The notes: generated from the sequence alone by a model not told the origin. A stretch of DNA of 7,038 bases from an uncultured Clostridia bacterium (GCA_934663625.1 CAKUKP010000103.1:1-7038), one strand, 5' to 3'; positions 1 through 6,458 are shown, numbered from the stretch's first letter. Numbers and translations are program-made.

Positions 1-656
1 GCGTAATGTATTTTTACTTTACCAATATGGAAGCGGAAGCCGCCATGCCGATTATGAGCACGAGCATCGACGCGGATACCGATCTGCTGGCGGAGGTTGG
101 CCGCCACGCGCTGGCGCTTCTGAAGAAGGTAAATGAAGAAGTGAACTTCGATGAGTTGGAGGATTACGCCAGAACCATCGAAATGAACTTCATGACCGAA
201 TACAATACTTCCGTATATGTCGGCATTTCCAATCCACGCGACGATCTGCTGAGCATTACGGAGGCCTACGAAGAAGCGCGCAGCGCGATCAATGTGGGGC
301 GCGTATATCATCCGAATCGCACCGTGTTTACCTATCGCAATCTGCTTCTGGAGCGCTTCCTGAACGATGTACCGGTGGATATGTGCGCAAGCTACAACAC
401 CATGATCTTCAACCGCAAGACCGCCAGACTGTTCAATGATGAAATGGTGCACACCATCGAAGCGTTCTTCGACAACAGCCTGAACCTTTCCGAAACCGCA
501 CGCAAGCTGTACATCCATCGCAATACGCTGGTGTACCGCCTGGAAAAGGTGCAGCGCGCAATCGGTCTGGATCTGCGCAACTTCGATGATGCGGTCACAT
601 TCAAGATGATGATGCTGCTGGGCAAAAATAACGGCAACCGCAAAAATCGCCTGTAA
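1..656 (+). CDS. PucR/CdaR-family transcriptional regulator, C-terminal part (5' end outside window)
   Basis: The reading frame is open to the left edge (the codon before the first visible ATG at 6 is GTA), so this is the tail of a longer gene and that ATG is probably internal. Residues below count from the ATG at 6. Residues about 60-110 look like the degenerate GGDEF-like domain of CdaR-type regulators (VYVGISN, then an AYEEARSAINVGR helix). Residues about 159-190 (SETARKLYIHRNTLVYRLEKV) are the typical PucR-family C-terminal helix-turn-helix, followed by GLDLRNFDDAVTFKMMMLL and a short basic tail. Proteins of this family bind DNA and respond to metabolites such as sugar diacids or purine-related compounds; the sensing N-terminal region is missing here, so the ligand cannot be inferred. 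The gene ends 11 bases before a terminator hairpin and faces a convergent transporter gene. Family assignment is firm; specific function is unknown. Confidence 0.88.
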   Translation, partial: VMYFYFTNMEAEAAMPIMSTSIDADTDLLAEVGRHALALLKKVNEEVNFDELEDYARTIEMNFMTEYNTSVYVGISNPRDDLLSITEAYEEARSAINVGRVYHPNRTVFTYRNLLLERFLNDVPVDMCASYNTMIFNRKTARLFNDEMVHTIEAFFDNSLNLSETARKLYIHRNTLVYRLEKVQRAIGLDLRNFDDAVTFKMMMLLGKNNGNRKNRL

Positions 657-667
657 TTCCATATAGT

Positions 668-705
668 AAAGGGACGACAACCGATATCGGCTGCCGTCCC
701 TTTTT
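668..705 (+). terminator. Intrinsic terminator of the PucR-family gene, possibly shared with the convergent transporter gene
   Basis: The arms AAAGGGACG (668-676) and CGTCCCTTT (695-703) pair perfectly. Inside them the palindrome CCGATATCGG (681-690) extends the hairpin after small mismatches. The T-run 701-705 follows on the + strand. On the minus strand the hairpin is followed by TTTACTATAT, a weaker U-tract, so it may also stop the oppositely oriented transporter transcript that ends at 722. Confidence 0.9.
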
Positions 706-721
706 ATACGCGCATTACACC

Positions 722-1624
722 TTACGCGCTCTGCTTCTTTTTCTGAAATACACTCGCCGGAATCTGCGCGATCATGGATGCGGACAGCATCAGCACGCAG
801 CCAATGATTTCACGCCCGTTCAGCGTCTGCCCCAGCAGGATCCAACCGCCGATGGCGGAAAACACCGCTTCCAGACACATCAGCAGGGAAGCCAGCGTCG
901 GCTGCGTATACTTCTGACCGGCGATTTGCAGCGTGTAGCCGATCGCGCCGGAGCCGATCGCAACATACAATACGCTGCCCCAGCAATGCGAAAGTGCTTC
1001 CCACGTGGGCGTTTCCAGTATCAGCATCATCGGAAGGGAAAACAGCGCGCAGAAGCCGAACTGCGCAGCGCAGACCAGCACGGAATTCATATCGCCCGCG
1101 CAGCGATCCACCATAATAATCTGGAAGGAAAAGAACAGCGCGCACGCGAGCGTATAGGCGTCGCCCACGTTGATCTTCAATTCGCCCTTGATACACAGCA
1201 GATACAGACCTACGATGGACAGCGCTACGCCGATCCATACGATGGGGCTGCACCGTCTGCCGGTAAACAGGCCGAGAATCGGAATGATCACAATGTAGAG
1301 CGCCGTGATGAAGCCGGAATTCACGGTGGAGGTGTATTTCAGCCCAAGCTGCTGAAGCGAGGTCGCCGCAACCATGACGGCGCCCAGCGCCAGTCCCAGT
1401 AGCGCATACCGCTTCGCGGGAACGGGCGCTTTTACAGTTCCCGCTGCGCGCCGGTTCAGGATCGGGGCGATCGCAAAAAGAACGGCGCTGGTAATCACGG
1501 AGCGCAGGAACACGAAGGTAAACGTATCGATGTATTCCGCCGCCTGACTTTGCGCCGAAAAAGCCATGCCCCATATAAAGGCGCACAGGATGAGAAGCAG
1601 GGAGCCCTTTGCATTTGATTTCAT
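722..1624 (-). CDS. EamA/DMT-superfamily membrane transporter
   Basis: A 300-residue, very hydrophobic protein with about ten predicted membrane helices (by eye near residues 8-24, 33-57, 72-92, 99-121, 127-145, 155-172, 180-203, 214-233, 243-265 and 270-290). These form two EamA repeats. The first repeat starts with the family-typical AFIWGMAF segment; the second carries GAIGYTLQIAGQKYT and ASLLMCLEAVFSAIGGWILLGQ, both standard in drug/metabolite transporters. The C-terminus is a cytosolic basic tail (QKKKQSA). Substrate is not predictable; relatives export amino acids or other small metabolites. The start at 1624 is chosen over an in-frame ATG at 1681 because GAGG (1636-1633) lies 8 bases upstream of it, the protein then begins MKSNAKGSLLL directly before helix 1, and the candidate -10 box would lie inside the longer form. 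The gene is convergent with the PucR-family gene and divergent from clpB. Confidence 0.9.
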   Translation of the reverse strand: MKSNAKGSLLLILCAFIWGMAFSAQSQAAEYIDTFTFVFLRSVITSAVLFAIAPILNRRAAGTVKAPVPAKRYALLGLALGAVMVAATSLQQLGLKYTSTVNSGFITALYIVIIPILGLFTGRRCSPIVWIGVALSIVGLYLLCIKGELKINVGDAYTLACALFFSFQIIMVDRCAGDMNSVLVCAAQFGFCALFSLPMMLILETPTWEALSHCWGSVLYVAIGSGAIGYTLQIAGQKYTQPTLASLLMCLEAVFSAIGGWILLGQTLNGREIIGCVLMLSASMIAQIPASVFQKKKQSA

Positions 1625-1632
1625 GTTGAAAA

Positions 1633-1636
1633 CCTC
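1633..1636 (-). promoter_or_regulatory. Ribosome binding site deciding the transporter start
   Basis: On the minus strand GAGG is followed by 8 bases (TTTTCAAC) and then the ATG at 1624. This supports the 300-residue form over the 319-residue form beginning at 1681. Confidence 0.7.
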
Positions 1637-1660
1637 GCATAGCCGTTTCAGAATACGGTC

Positions 1661-1666
1661 ATTATA
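1661..1666 (-). promoter_or_regulatory. Candidate -10 box for the transporter gene
   Basis: The minus strand reads GGATG-TATAAT-GACC, a perfect -10 hexamer ending 36 bases before the chosen ATG at 1624. Transcription would begin near 1654, giving a leader of about 30 nt. No good -35 hexamer is visible at 16-18 bases spacing (ATATCC or AATATC), so the promoter may be weak or activator-dependent. Confidence 0.45.
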
Positions 1667-1740
1667 CATCCTATGGGGCAAATGGATATTCGCTCAATGT
1701 TTAGTGTTTGTTAAATCATACTTTTTTTGCCGTTTGACCC

Positions 1741-1768
1741 TTGACAAAGGTCAGGGAAGGACTATAAT
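1741..1768 (+). promoter_or_regulatory. SigA-type promoter of clpB
   Basis: Perfect -35 TTGACA (1741-1746), a 16-base spacer, then perfect -10 TATAAT (1763-1768). The expected start of transcription is near 1775, giving a leader of about 140 nt before the clpB ATG. Both hexamers match consensus, so the promoter should be strong unless repressed, which fits the CtsR-type operator just downstream. Confidence 0.88.
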
Positions 1769-1774
1769 GATATT

Positions 1775-1917
1775 CGTAAGTCAAGGATAGTCAAATTGAA
1801 TTGATTTACAAATGAATTCCCGGACGTGATCACCGGCGTGCGGTTTGTAAACCTCCACCGCTGACCCGAAAAATCTTTGAATTTTCCGAATCGTCCAATT
1901 ATAAAAGGGGGATCCTT
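1775..1917 (+). promoter_or_regulatory. Long 5' leader of clpB with a small hairpin
   Basis: From the predicted start site to the clpB ATG there are about 140 nt. The first part holds the CtsR box. At 1838-1858 the arms GTG...CAC and GGTTT...AAACC can form a small hairpin. The ribosome binding site AAAGGGGGA (1904-1912) lies 5 bases before the ATG. I see no known riboswitch or CIRCE element. An ATG at 1811 opens a frame of only five codons without a ribosome binding site. With the transporter promoter region this accounts for the whole gap 1625-1917. Confidence 0.5.
1779..1795 (+). promoter_or_regulatory. CtsR-type heat-shock operator at clpB
   Basis: The sequence reads AGTCAAG-GAT-AGTCAAA. 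The CtsR consensus is a tandem heptad RGTCAAA-NAN-RGTCAAA; this site matches at every defined position except the last base of the first heptad (G for A). It begins about four bases after the predicted clpB start site, where bound repressor would block transcription. CtsR represses clp genes in Bacillota and releases DNA at high temperature. No ctsR gene is in this window, so the regulator would act in trans. Confidence 0.8.
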
Positions 1918-4551
1918 ATGAACGCAGAAAAATATACACAGAAATCGTTGGAAGCCATCCGCAGCGCGCAGGAGATCATGATCCGCAATCAGAACGCGCA
2001 GATTGATCAGCAGCATTTGCTTCTGGCGTTAATAAAGCAGGAGGATGGCGTTTGCGCACATATCCTGAAAAAGATGAACGTTGATGCAGCGAAAATGGCA
2101 AACGCGTGTGAACGTGAAATCGGCAAGATCGCAAAGGTATCCGGCAGTGGGCGCGATACGGAGCGCGTATACGTATCGCAGGCGCTGGATGCGGCGCTGA
2201 TGGAGGCGGAAAACGCCGCGCAGTCGATGAAGGACGAATATGTATCCGTAGAACATCTGCTGCTGGCGCTGATTGAAAAGCCGAACGGCGTGGTCAAGGC
2301 GATTTTCAATGAATTCGGCGTGACGCGCGAAGCATTCTTTACCGCGCTGCAGAAGGTGCGCGGCAATACGCGTGTTACCAGTGAAAATCCGGAAAACACC
2401 TATGAAGCGCTGGAAAAATACGGTCAGGATCTTACGGCGCGCGCCAGAGAACAGAAGATGGATCCGGTTATCGGCCGTGATACTGAAATTCGAAACGTGA
2501 TCCGCATTCTTTCGCGCAAATCGAAGAACAATCCGTGTCTGATCGGCGAACCTGGCGTCGGCAAGACCGCTATCGCGGAAGGACTTGCACAGCGTATCGT
2601 GCGCGGCGATGTGCCGACCACGCTGCGCGATCGCAAATTGATTTCGCTGGATATGGGCGCGCTGATCGCGGGCGCAAAATTCAGGGGCGAATTCGAAGAA
2701 CGACTGAAGTCGGTTCTTGAGGAAGTCAAGAAGAGCGAAGGCAAGATCATCCTGTTTATCGATGAATTGCACACGATCGTAGGCGCGGGCAAAACCGAAG
2801 GCAGCATGGACGCGGGCAATCTGCTGAAGCCGATGCTGGCGCGCGGCGAATTGCATTGCATCGGTGCGACCACCATCAACGAATACCGCAAGTACATCGA
2901 AAAGGATGCGGCGCTGGAGCGTCGTTTCCAGCCGGTATTGGTGAATGAACCTTCCGTGGAGGATACCATTTCGATCCTGCGTGGTTTGAAGGAAAGATAT
3001 GAAGTGTTCCACGGCGTAAAGATTTCGGATCAGGCGATCGTGGCGGCGGCGAAGCTTTCCGATCGTTACATTACCGATCGATTCCTGCCCGATAAGGCGA
3101 TCGACCTGATCGATGAAGCCTGCGCGATGATCCGCACAGAGATCGATTCCATGCCGCAGGAAATGGACGACATTTCCCGGGAAATTATGCAGCATGAAAT
3201 TGAAGAAGCCGCGCTGTCCAAGGAAAACGACGCCTTTGCCCAGAAGCAGCTGGAGAAGGTGGAAAGCGAACTTTCCGATCTGCGCGCAAAATTCAGCGAT
3301 ATGAAGGTGCAGTGGCAGAAGGAAAAGAGCGCCATTGAAAAGGTGCAGAAGCTGCGCGAGGAAATCGAATCCGTCAATGCCGAAATCGAGCGTGCACAGC
3401 GCGAATATGATTTGAACAAGGCCGCTGAATTGCAGTACGGCAAGCTGCCGGAGCTGAAGCGTCAGCTGGCGGAGGAAGAAAAGCGCGCGGAGGAAACGAA
3501 GGTCAACGAAAGCCTGCTGCACGACCGTGTAACCGATGAAGAAATCGCCAGAATCGTATCCCGCTGGACAGGCATTCCGGTATCCAAGCTGGTGGAGGGC
3601 GAACGCGAAAAGCTTTTGCGTCTGGAGGACATTCTGCATCAGCGCGTAATCGGTCAGGATGAAGCGGTGAAGAAGGTATCCGAAGCCATTCTGCGTTCGC
3701 GCGCGGGCATTCAGGATCCGAACCGCCCGATCGGTTCGTTCCTGTTCCTCGGTCCTACCGGCGTTGGCAAGACGGAGCTTGCAAAGACGTTGGCGCAATC
3801 GCTGTTTGATGATGAAAAGAACCTGATTCGTATCGATATGAGCGAATACATGGAGAAGCACAGCGTATCCCGCCTGGTCGGAGCGCCTCCCGGATACGTG
3901 GGCTATGAAGAGGGCGGCCAGCTGACCGAAGCGGTGCGCACGCATCCCTACAGCGTCGTGCTGTTCGATGAAATCGAAAAGGCACATCCGGATGTGTTCA
4001 ACATCCTGCTGCAGGTTCTGGACGACGGTCGAATCACCGATTCGCAGGGACGTACGGTAGATTTCAAGAATACGATCATCATTCTGACTTCGAATCTGGG
4101 CTCTTCCTACATTCAGGAGGGCATCGACGCCGAAGGCCATCTGAGCGACGAGGCGCGCGCACAGGTAAACGCGCTGCTGAAAACGCAGTTCCGTCCGGAA
4201 TTTTTGAATCGTCTGGATGAAATCGTGCTCTACACGCCGCTGACCAAGACGCAGATCGTATCGATCATGCATCTGATGATCAGGAAGCTGGAATCGCGGC
4301 TCGCCGAACGCGGTCTGCACGTACAGCTTACGCCGGCTGCGGAGGATTATATCATCGAAAACGGCTACGATAGCGCTTACGGCGCGCGTCCGCTGAAGCA
4401 TTTCCTGCAAAGGACGGTGGAAACGGAAATCGCAAAGCTGCTGATCCGTGAATTCGTTCCGGAAAACAGCACGCTGGTGGTGGATGTGCAGAACGATGAA
4501 ATTGTGGTTCACGCGAAGGAAAGCGCGCTGACCGGAACAGTTGAAGGCTAA
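1918..4551 (+). CDS. clpB: ATP-dependent protein disaggregase ClpB (Hsp100)
   Basis: An 877-residue cytosolic AAA+ chaperone that, as a hexamer with DnaK/DnaJ/GrpE, pulls polypeptides out of aggregates after heat stress. Domains in order: two Clp N repeats (about 4-150); AAA1 with Walker A GEPGVGKT (210-217), pore loop GAKFRGEF (252-259, Phe where Tyr is common), Walker B ending D282-E283, and arginine fingers R335-R336; a long coiled-coil middle domain (about 412-530); AAA2 with Walker A GPTGVGKT (612-619), pore loop GAPPGYVGYEEGG (from 655, Y660), Walker B ending D684-E685, arginine finger R765 in FLNRLDE, and sensor-2 GARPLK (822-827). The middle domain of about 120 residues, and no visible LGF/IGF ClpP-binding loop, separate it from ClpC and ClpA. 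Length is normal (about 860) and all catalytic residues are intact. It has its own promoter, CtsR box and terminator, indicating a monocistronic heat-shock gene. Confidence 0.97.
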   Translation: MNAEKYTQKSLEAIRSAQEIMIRNQNAQIDQQHLLLALIKQEDGVCAHILKKMNVDAAKMANACEREIGKIAKVSGSGRDTERVYVSQALDAALMEAENAAQSMKDEYVSVEHLLLALIEKPNGVVKAIFNEFGVTREAFFTALQKVRGNTRVTSENPENTYEALEKYGQDLTARAREQKMDPVIGRDTEIRNVIRILSRKSKNNPCLIGEPGVGKTAIAEGLAQRIVRGDVPTTLRDRKLISLDMGALIAGAKFRGEFEERLKSVLEEVKKSEGKIILFIDELHTIVGAGKTEGSMDAGNLLKPMLARGELHCIGATTINEYRKYIEKDAALERRFQPVLVNEPSVEDTISILRGLKERYEVFHGVKISDQAIVAAAKLSDRYITDRFLPDKAIDLIDEACAMIRTEIDSMPQEMDDISREIMQHEIEEAALSKENDAFAQKQLEKVESELSDLRAKFSDMKVQWQKEKSAIEKVQKLREEIESVNAEIERAQREYDLNKAAELQYGKLPELKRQLAEEEKRAEETKVNESLLHDRVTDEEIARIVSRWTGIPVSKLVEGEREKLLRLEDILHQRVIGQDEAVKKVSEAILRSRAGIQDPNRPIGSFLFLGPTGVGKTELAKTLAQSLFDDEKNLIRIDMSEYMEKHSVSRLVGAPPGYVGYEEGGQLTEAVRTHPYSVVLFDEIEKAHPDVFNILLQVLDDGRITDSQGRTVDFKNTIIILTSNLGSSYIQEGIDAEGHLSDEARAQVNALLKTQFRPEFLNRLDEIVLYTPLTKTQIVSIMHLMIRKLESRLAERGLHVQLTPAAEDYIIENGYDSAYGARPLKHFLQRTVETEIAKLLIREFVPENSTLVVDVQNDEIVVHAKESALTGTVEG

Positions 4552-4573
4552 TTCCACAGATCGACAGGGATCG

Positions 4574-4609
4574 CGGAGCGAGGATGTATCGTATCCTCGC
4601 TCCGTTTTT
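4574..4609 (+). terminator. Intrinsic terminator after clpB
   Basis: A perfect 12-bp stem, CGGAGCGAGGAT (4574-4585) with ATCCTCGCTCCG (4593-4604), a 7-base loop and TTTTT (4605-4609). It lies 22 bases after the clpB stop and insulates clpB from upp. Confidence 0.95.
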
Positions 4610-4648
4610 CGATTTTGGCGTGCGTTTTGCATATTTACACAAAAGGCG

Positions 4649-4677
4649 TTGTTTTCCGTCGAAAACTGCGGTATAAT
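4649..4677 (+). promoter_or_regulatory. SigA-type promoter of upp
   Basis: -35 TTGTTT (4649-4654), a 17-base spacer and perfect -10 TATAAT (4672-4677). Transcription should start near 4684, leaving about 42 nt of leader. The perfect inverted repeat GTTTTC-CGTC-GAAAAC (4651-4666) overlaps the -35 and spacer and could be an operator, or chance. Confidence 0.75.
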
Positions 4678-4725
4678 TGCCTAAACAAACGATGCTGAAA
4701 GGCATTAAATATCGGAGGTATTGAA

Positions 4726-5355
4726 ATGAGCACTGTTCATGTCGTCGATCATCCTCTTGTTCAGCACAAGCTTACCCTGATGCGCCAGACGGATTGCAGC
4801 ACCAAGGATTTCCGCCAGCTTCTCGAAGAGATTTCCATGCTGATGGCCTATGAAGTTACCCGCACCCTGCCGCTGAAGGAAATCGAAATCGATACGCCCG
4901 TCGCACATTGCAAATCCAAGATCATCGCCGGCAAAAAGCTGGGCATCGTTCCGATCCTGCGCGCCGGTCTGGGCATGGTGGACGGCGTTATGAACATCGT
5001 TCCCTCCGCGAAGGTAGGTCATATCGGTCTGTATCGCGATCCGGAAACCCATAAGCCGGTTGAATACTATTGCAAGCTGCCCGCGGATGTTGATGTGCGC
5101 GATCTGATCGTCGTCGATCCCATGCTGGCGACCGGCGGTTCCGCAATCGCCGCCATCGATTTCATCAAGGCGCGCGGCGGAAAGAATATTACGATGATGT
5201 GTCTGGTCGGCTGCCCCGAAGGCATAAAGGCGCTTCAGGAAGCGCATCCGGATGTGGATCTGTATATCGCCGCCATCGATGATCATCTGAATGAGCATAA
5301 GTACATCGTTCCCGGTCTGGGCGATGCGGGCGATCGTCTGTTCGGCACCAAATAA
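4726..5355 (+). CDS. upp: Uracil phosphoribosyltransferase
   Basis: This cytosolic enzyme converts uracil and PRPP to UMP and pyrophosphate in pyrimidine salvage. The 209-residue length is exactly typical. PILRAGLGM (76-84) is the conserved active-site loop of the family. The PRPP-binding signature LIVVDPMLATGGSA lies at 127-140. The C-terminal PGLGDAGDRLFGT (196-208) forms the uracil-recognition end. The start is supported by GGAGG (4714-4718) seven bases before the ATG. The gene has its own promoter and a downstream terminator-like hairpin, and clpB is terminated before it, so it is probably transcribed alone or with some read-through into rsmA. No truncation or missing key motif is seen. 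Confidence 0.97.
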   Translation: MSTVHVVDHPLVQHKLTLMRQTDCSTKDFRQLLEEISMLMAYEVTRTLPLKEIEIDTPVAHCKSKIIAGKKLGIVPILRAGLGMVDGVMNIVPSAKVGHIGLYRDPETHKPVEYYCKLPADVDVRDLIVVDPMLATGGSAIAAIDFIKARGGKNITMMCLVGCPEGIKALQEAHPDVDLYIAAIDDHLNEHKYIVPGLGDAGDRLFGTK

Positions 5356-5369
5356 TGGATGGATAATCA

Positions 5370-5407
5370 ATGGGGGAATCAGCCAATGCGCCGGTTCTCC
5401 CATTTTT
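5370..5407 (+). terminator. Intrinsic terminator or attenuator-like hairpin between upp and rsmA
   Basis: The arm beginning ATGGGGGAATC (5370-5380) pairs with the arm GGTTCTCCCAT (5393-5403), including two G-U pairs; after one A/C mismatch the next bases GC and GC also pair. TTTTT (5403-5407) follows. The hairpin begins 15 bases after the upp stop. Its T-run ends 29 bases before the rsmA ATG, leaving no room for a full promoter between, so it may be leaky. Confidence 0.8.
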
Positions 5408-5420
5408 GATATTGTTTTTT

Positions 5421-5427
5421 GGGGAGG
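5421..5427 (+). promoter_or_regulatory. Ribosome binding site deciding the rsmA start
   Basis: GGGGAGG is followed by 9 bases and the ATG at 5437. An upstream in-frame TTG at 5419 would overlap this site and have no ribosome binding site of its own, so 5437 is the start. Confidence 0.85.
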
Positions 5428-5436
5428 ATAATATCC

Positions 5437-6300
5437 ATGAATGATTTTTCCGCGGGGCTGCGCGCGTCGGTCGCGCTTGAAAAATACGGCTTCCGAACCA
5501 GCCATTCACTGGGACAGAATTTCATATTGGATGATGATTTTCTGGAGGAAATCGCCGCTCTGTCCGGCGTTTCGGATTCGGATTTCGTTCTGGAAATCGG
5601 CCCCGGCCCGGGCGTGCTGACCAGCCATCTGGCGCGGCGCTGCAAAAAGGTGGTTTCGCTCGAAATCGATCGCAAACTGGAGCCGGTGCTGGCGGATGTA
5701 CTGAGCGGCGTTCCGAACGCACAGATCGTCTTTGAGGACGTGATGCGCTGCGATCTGAACGATCTTTTGCATCGGCAGTTCGGCGATGCGCTGGTGCACG
5801 TGGTCGCCAACCTTCCATATTATATTACCGCGGATGTGATTGAACGGCTGCTGACCCGTGCGCGCGCCATTGAGGATATTACCGTAATGGTACAGAAGGA
5901 GGCGGCGGAGCGAATCGCGGCGAAGGTGGGGGATAAGAATTATTGCGCCCTTTCGATGCTGGTGCAGTATTATTGCGATGTGAAAGCACTGATGGATGTG
6001 CCGCCGGAGCGCTTTGTGCCGCAGCCGCACGTAATGAGCCGCCTGATCCGATTGACGCGCAGAACGGACGGCGCAGCTGCGCGGGACGATGCATTTTTGC
6101 AGCGCGTGATCAAAAGCGCGTTCCGTATGCGCCGGAAAACGCTGGTGAACAATTTATCCGGCGATTTTGCCATCAGCCGCGAGGATGCGCAGCAGCTGCT
6201 CGCGGATCAGGGGTTCGATATTCGCATTCGCGGGGAAATTCTGACGCCGGATCAGATCGCGCGGCTTTCCGATGCGCTGGCGGATCGATTGCAGCGTTAA
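5437..6300 (+). CDS. rsmA: 16S rRNA (adenine1518-N6/adenine1519-N6)-dimethyltransferase
   Basis: RsmA (KsgA) transfers four methyl groups from S-adenosylmethionine to two adjacent adenines near the 3' end of 16S rRNA, a late step in small-subunit maturation; loss gives kasugamycin resistance. The protein has 287 residues, normal for the family. Visible motifs: SLGQNF (24-29), the N-terminal family signature; the SAM-binding loop VLEIGPGPGVLT (51-62); an acidic residue in SLEIDRK that should contact the SAM ribose; the catalytic motif NLPYY (125-129); MVQKEAAERI (151-160); and the C-terminal FRMRRKTLVNNL (229-240). The absence of Erm-type context and the presence of the full C-terminal domain favour the housekeeping enzyme over a resistance methylase. 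No terminator is visible directly after the stop. Confidence 0.96.
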   Translation: MNDFSAGLRASVALEKYGFRTSHSLGQNFILDDDFLEEIAALSGVSDSDFVLEIGPGPGVLTSHLARRCKKVVSLEIDRKLEPVLADVLSGVPNAQIVFEDVMRCDLNDLLHRQFGDALVHVVANLPYYITADVIERLLTRARAIEDITVMVQKEAAERIAAKVGDKNYCALSMLVQYYCDVKALMDVPPERFVPQPHVMSRLIRLTRRTDGAAARDDAFLQRVIKSAFRMRRKTLVNNLSGDFAISREDAQQLLADQGFDIRIRGEILTPDQIARLSDALADRLQR

Positions 6301-6364
6301 GAAATTTATCTTCAATAACAATCGATCAGCACAGAATTATTAACGCATTATTTTCTTTACAATG

Positions 6365-6393
6365 TTGATTTTTGACAGCTTGTGGTGTATTAT
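6365..6393 (+). promoter_or_regulatory. Candidate promoter of pckA
   Basis: -35 TTGATT (6365-6370), a 17-base spacer and -10 TATTAT (6388-6393), preceded directly by TG. The start site would be near 6400, giving a leader of about 90 nt. A better -35 hexamer, TTGACA (6372-6377), lies only 10 bases from this -10 and has no good -10 at 16-18 bases, so it is unlikely to be used. Confidence 0.55.
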
Positions 6394-6400
6394 GGTAGTG

Positions 6401-6418
6401 CTGATAGTTTGATATCAG
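6401..6418 (+). repeat. Inverted repeat at the predicted pckA start site
   Basis: CTGATA (6401-6406) and TATCAG (6413-6418) form a perfect inverted repeat with a 6-base centre (GTTTGA). It sits where RNA polymerase would begin transcription of pckA, a usual place for a repressor operator. I do not recognise it as a known site. It is AT-containing and has no T-run, so it is not a terminator. Confidence 0.5.
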
Positions 6419-6419
6419 A

Positions 6420-6458
6420 GCCGATGTGTGCGGACGGGGTGTTGTACCGCGCAGCGGC
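6420..6458 (+). other. GC-rich hairpin in the pckA leader
   Basis: GCCG (6420-6423) pairs with CGGC (6455-6458), and TGTGCGG (6427-6433) pairs with CCGCGCA (6447-6453, one G-U pair), around a 13-base loop. The structure ends 15 bases before the AGAGG ribosome binding site. There is no T-run. With the candidate promoter and inverted repeat it accounts for most of the gap 6301-6488; nothing gene-like is seen in the AT-rich first 60 bases. Confidence 0.4.

Noticed and set aside
926..1402. 158-codon + strand frame inside the transporter gene
   Set aside because: In-register shadow of the transporter codons; Arg/Ala/Gln-rich low-quality protein without a ribosome binding site.
1625..1681. Longer transporter start at the ATG at 1681 (19 extra residues)
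   Set aside because: The extra residues are charged and unlike the family, there is no good ribosome binding site, and the TATAAT box on that strand would lie inside the gene.
2029..4632. 867-codon open frame antisense to clpB
   Set aside because: It is in exact register with clpB, lacks a recognisable domain or ribosome binding site, and is fully explained by the absence of TTA, CTA and TCA codons in clpB.
5406..5432. TTGATA/GATAAT promoter-like pair just before rsmA
   Set aside because: The spacer is only 15 bases, the -35 sits in the terminator T-run, and the start site would fall on the start codon.
5419..5436. Upstream TTG start for rsmA
   Set aside because: It overlaps the GGGGAGG ribosome binding site that correctly serves the ATG at 5437, and the added residues do not belong to the family.
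4705..5505. 266-codon open frame antisense to upp
   Set aside because: Same in-register codon-bias effect; it also runs through the upp ribosome binding site and the upp-rsmA hairpin, and the protein resembles nothing.
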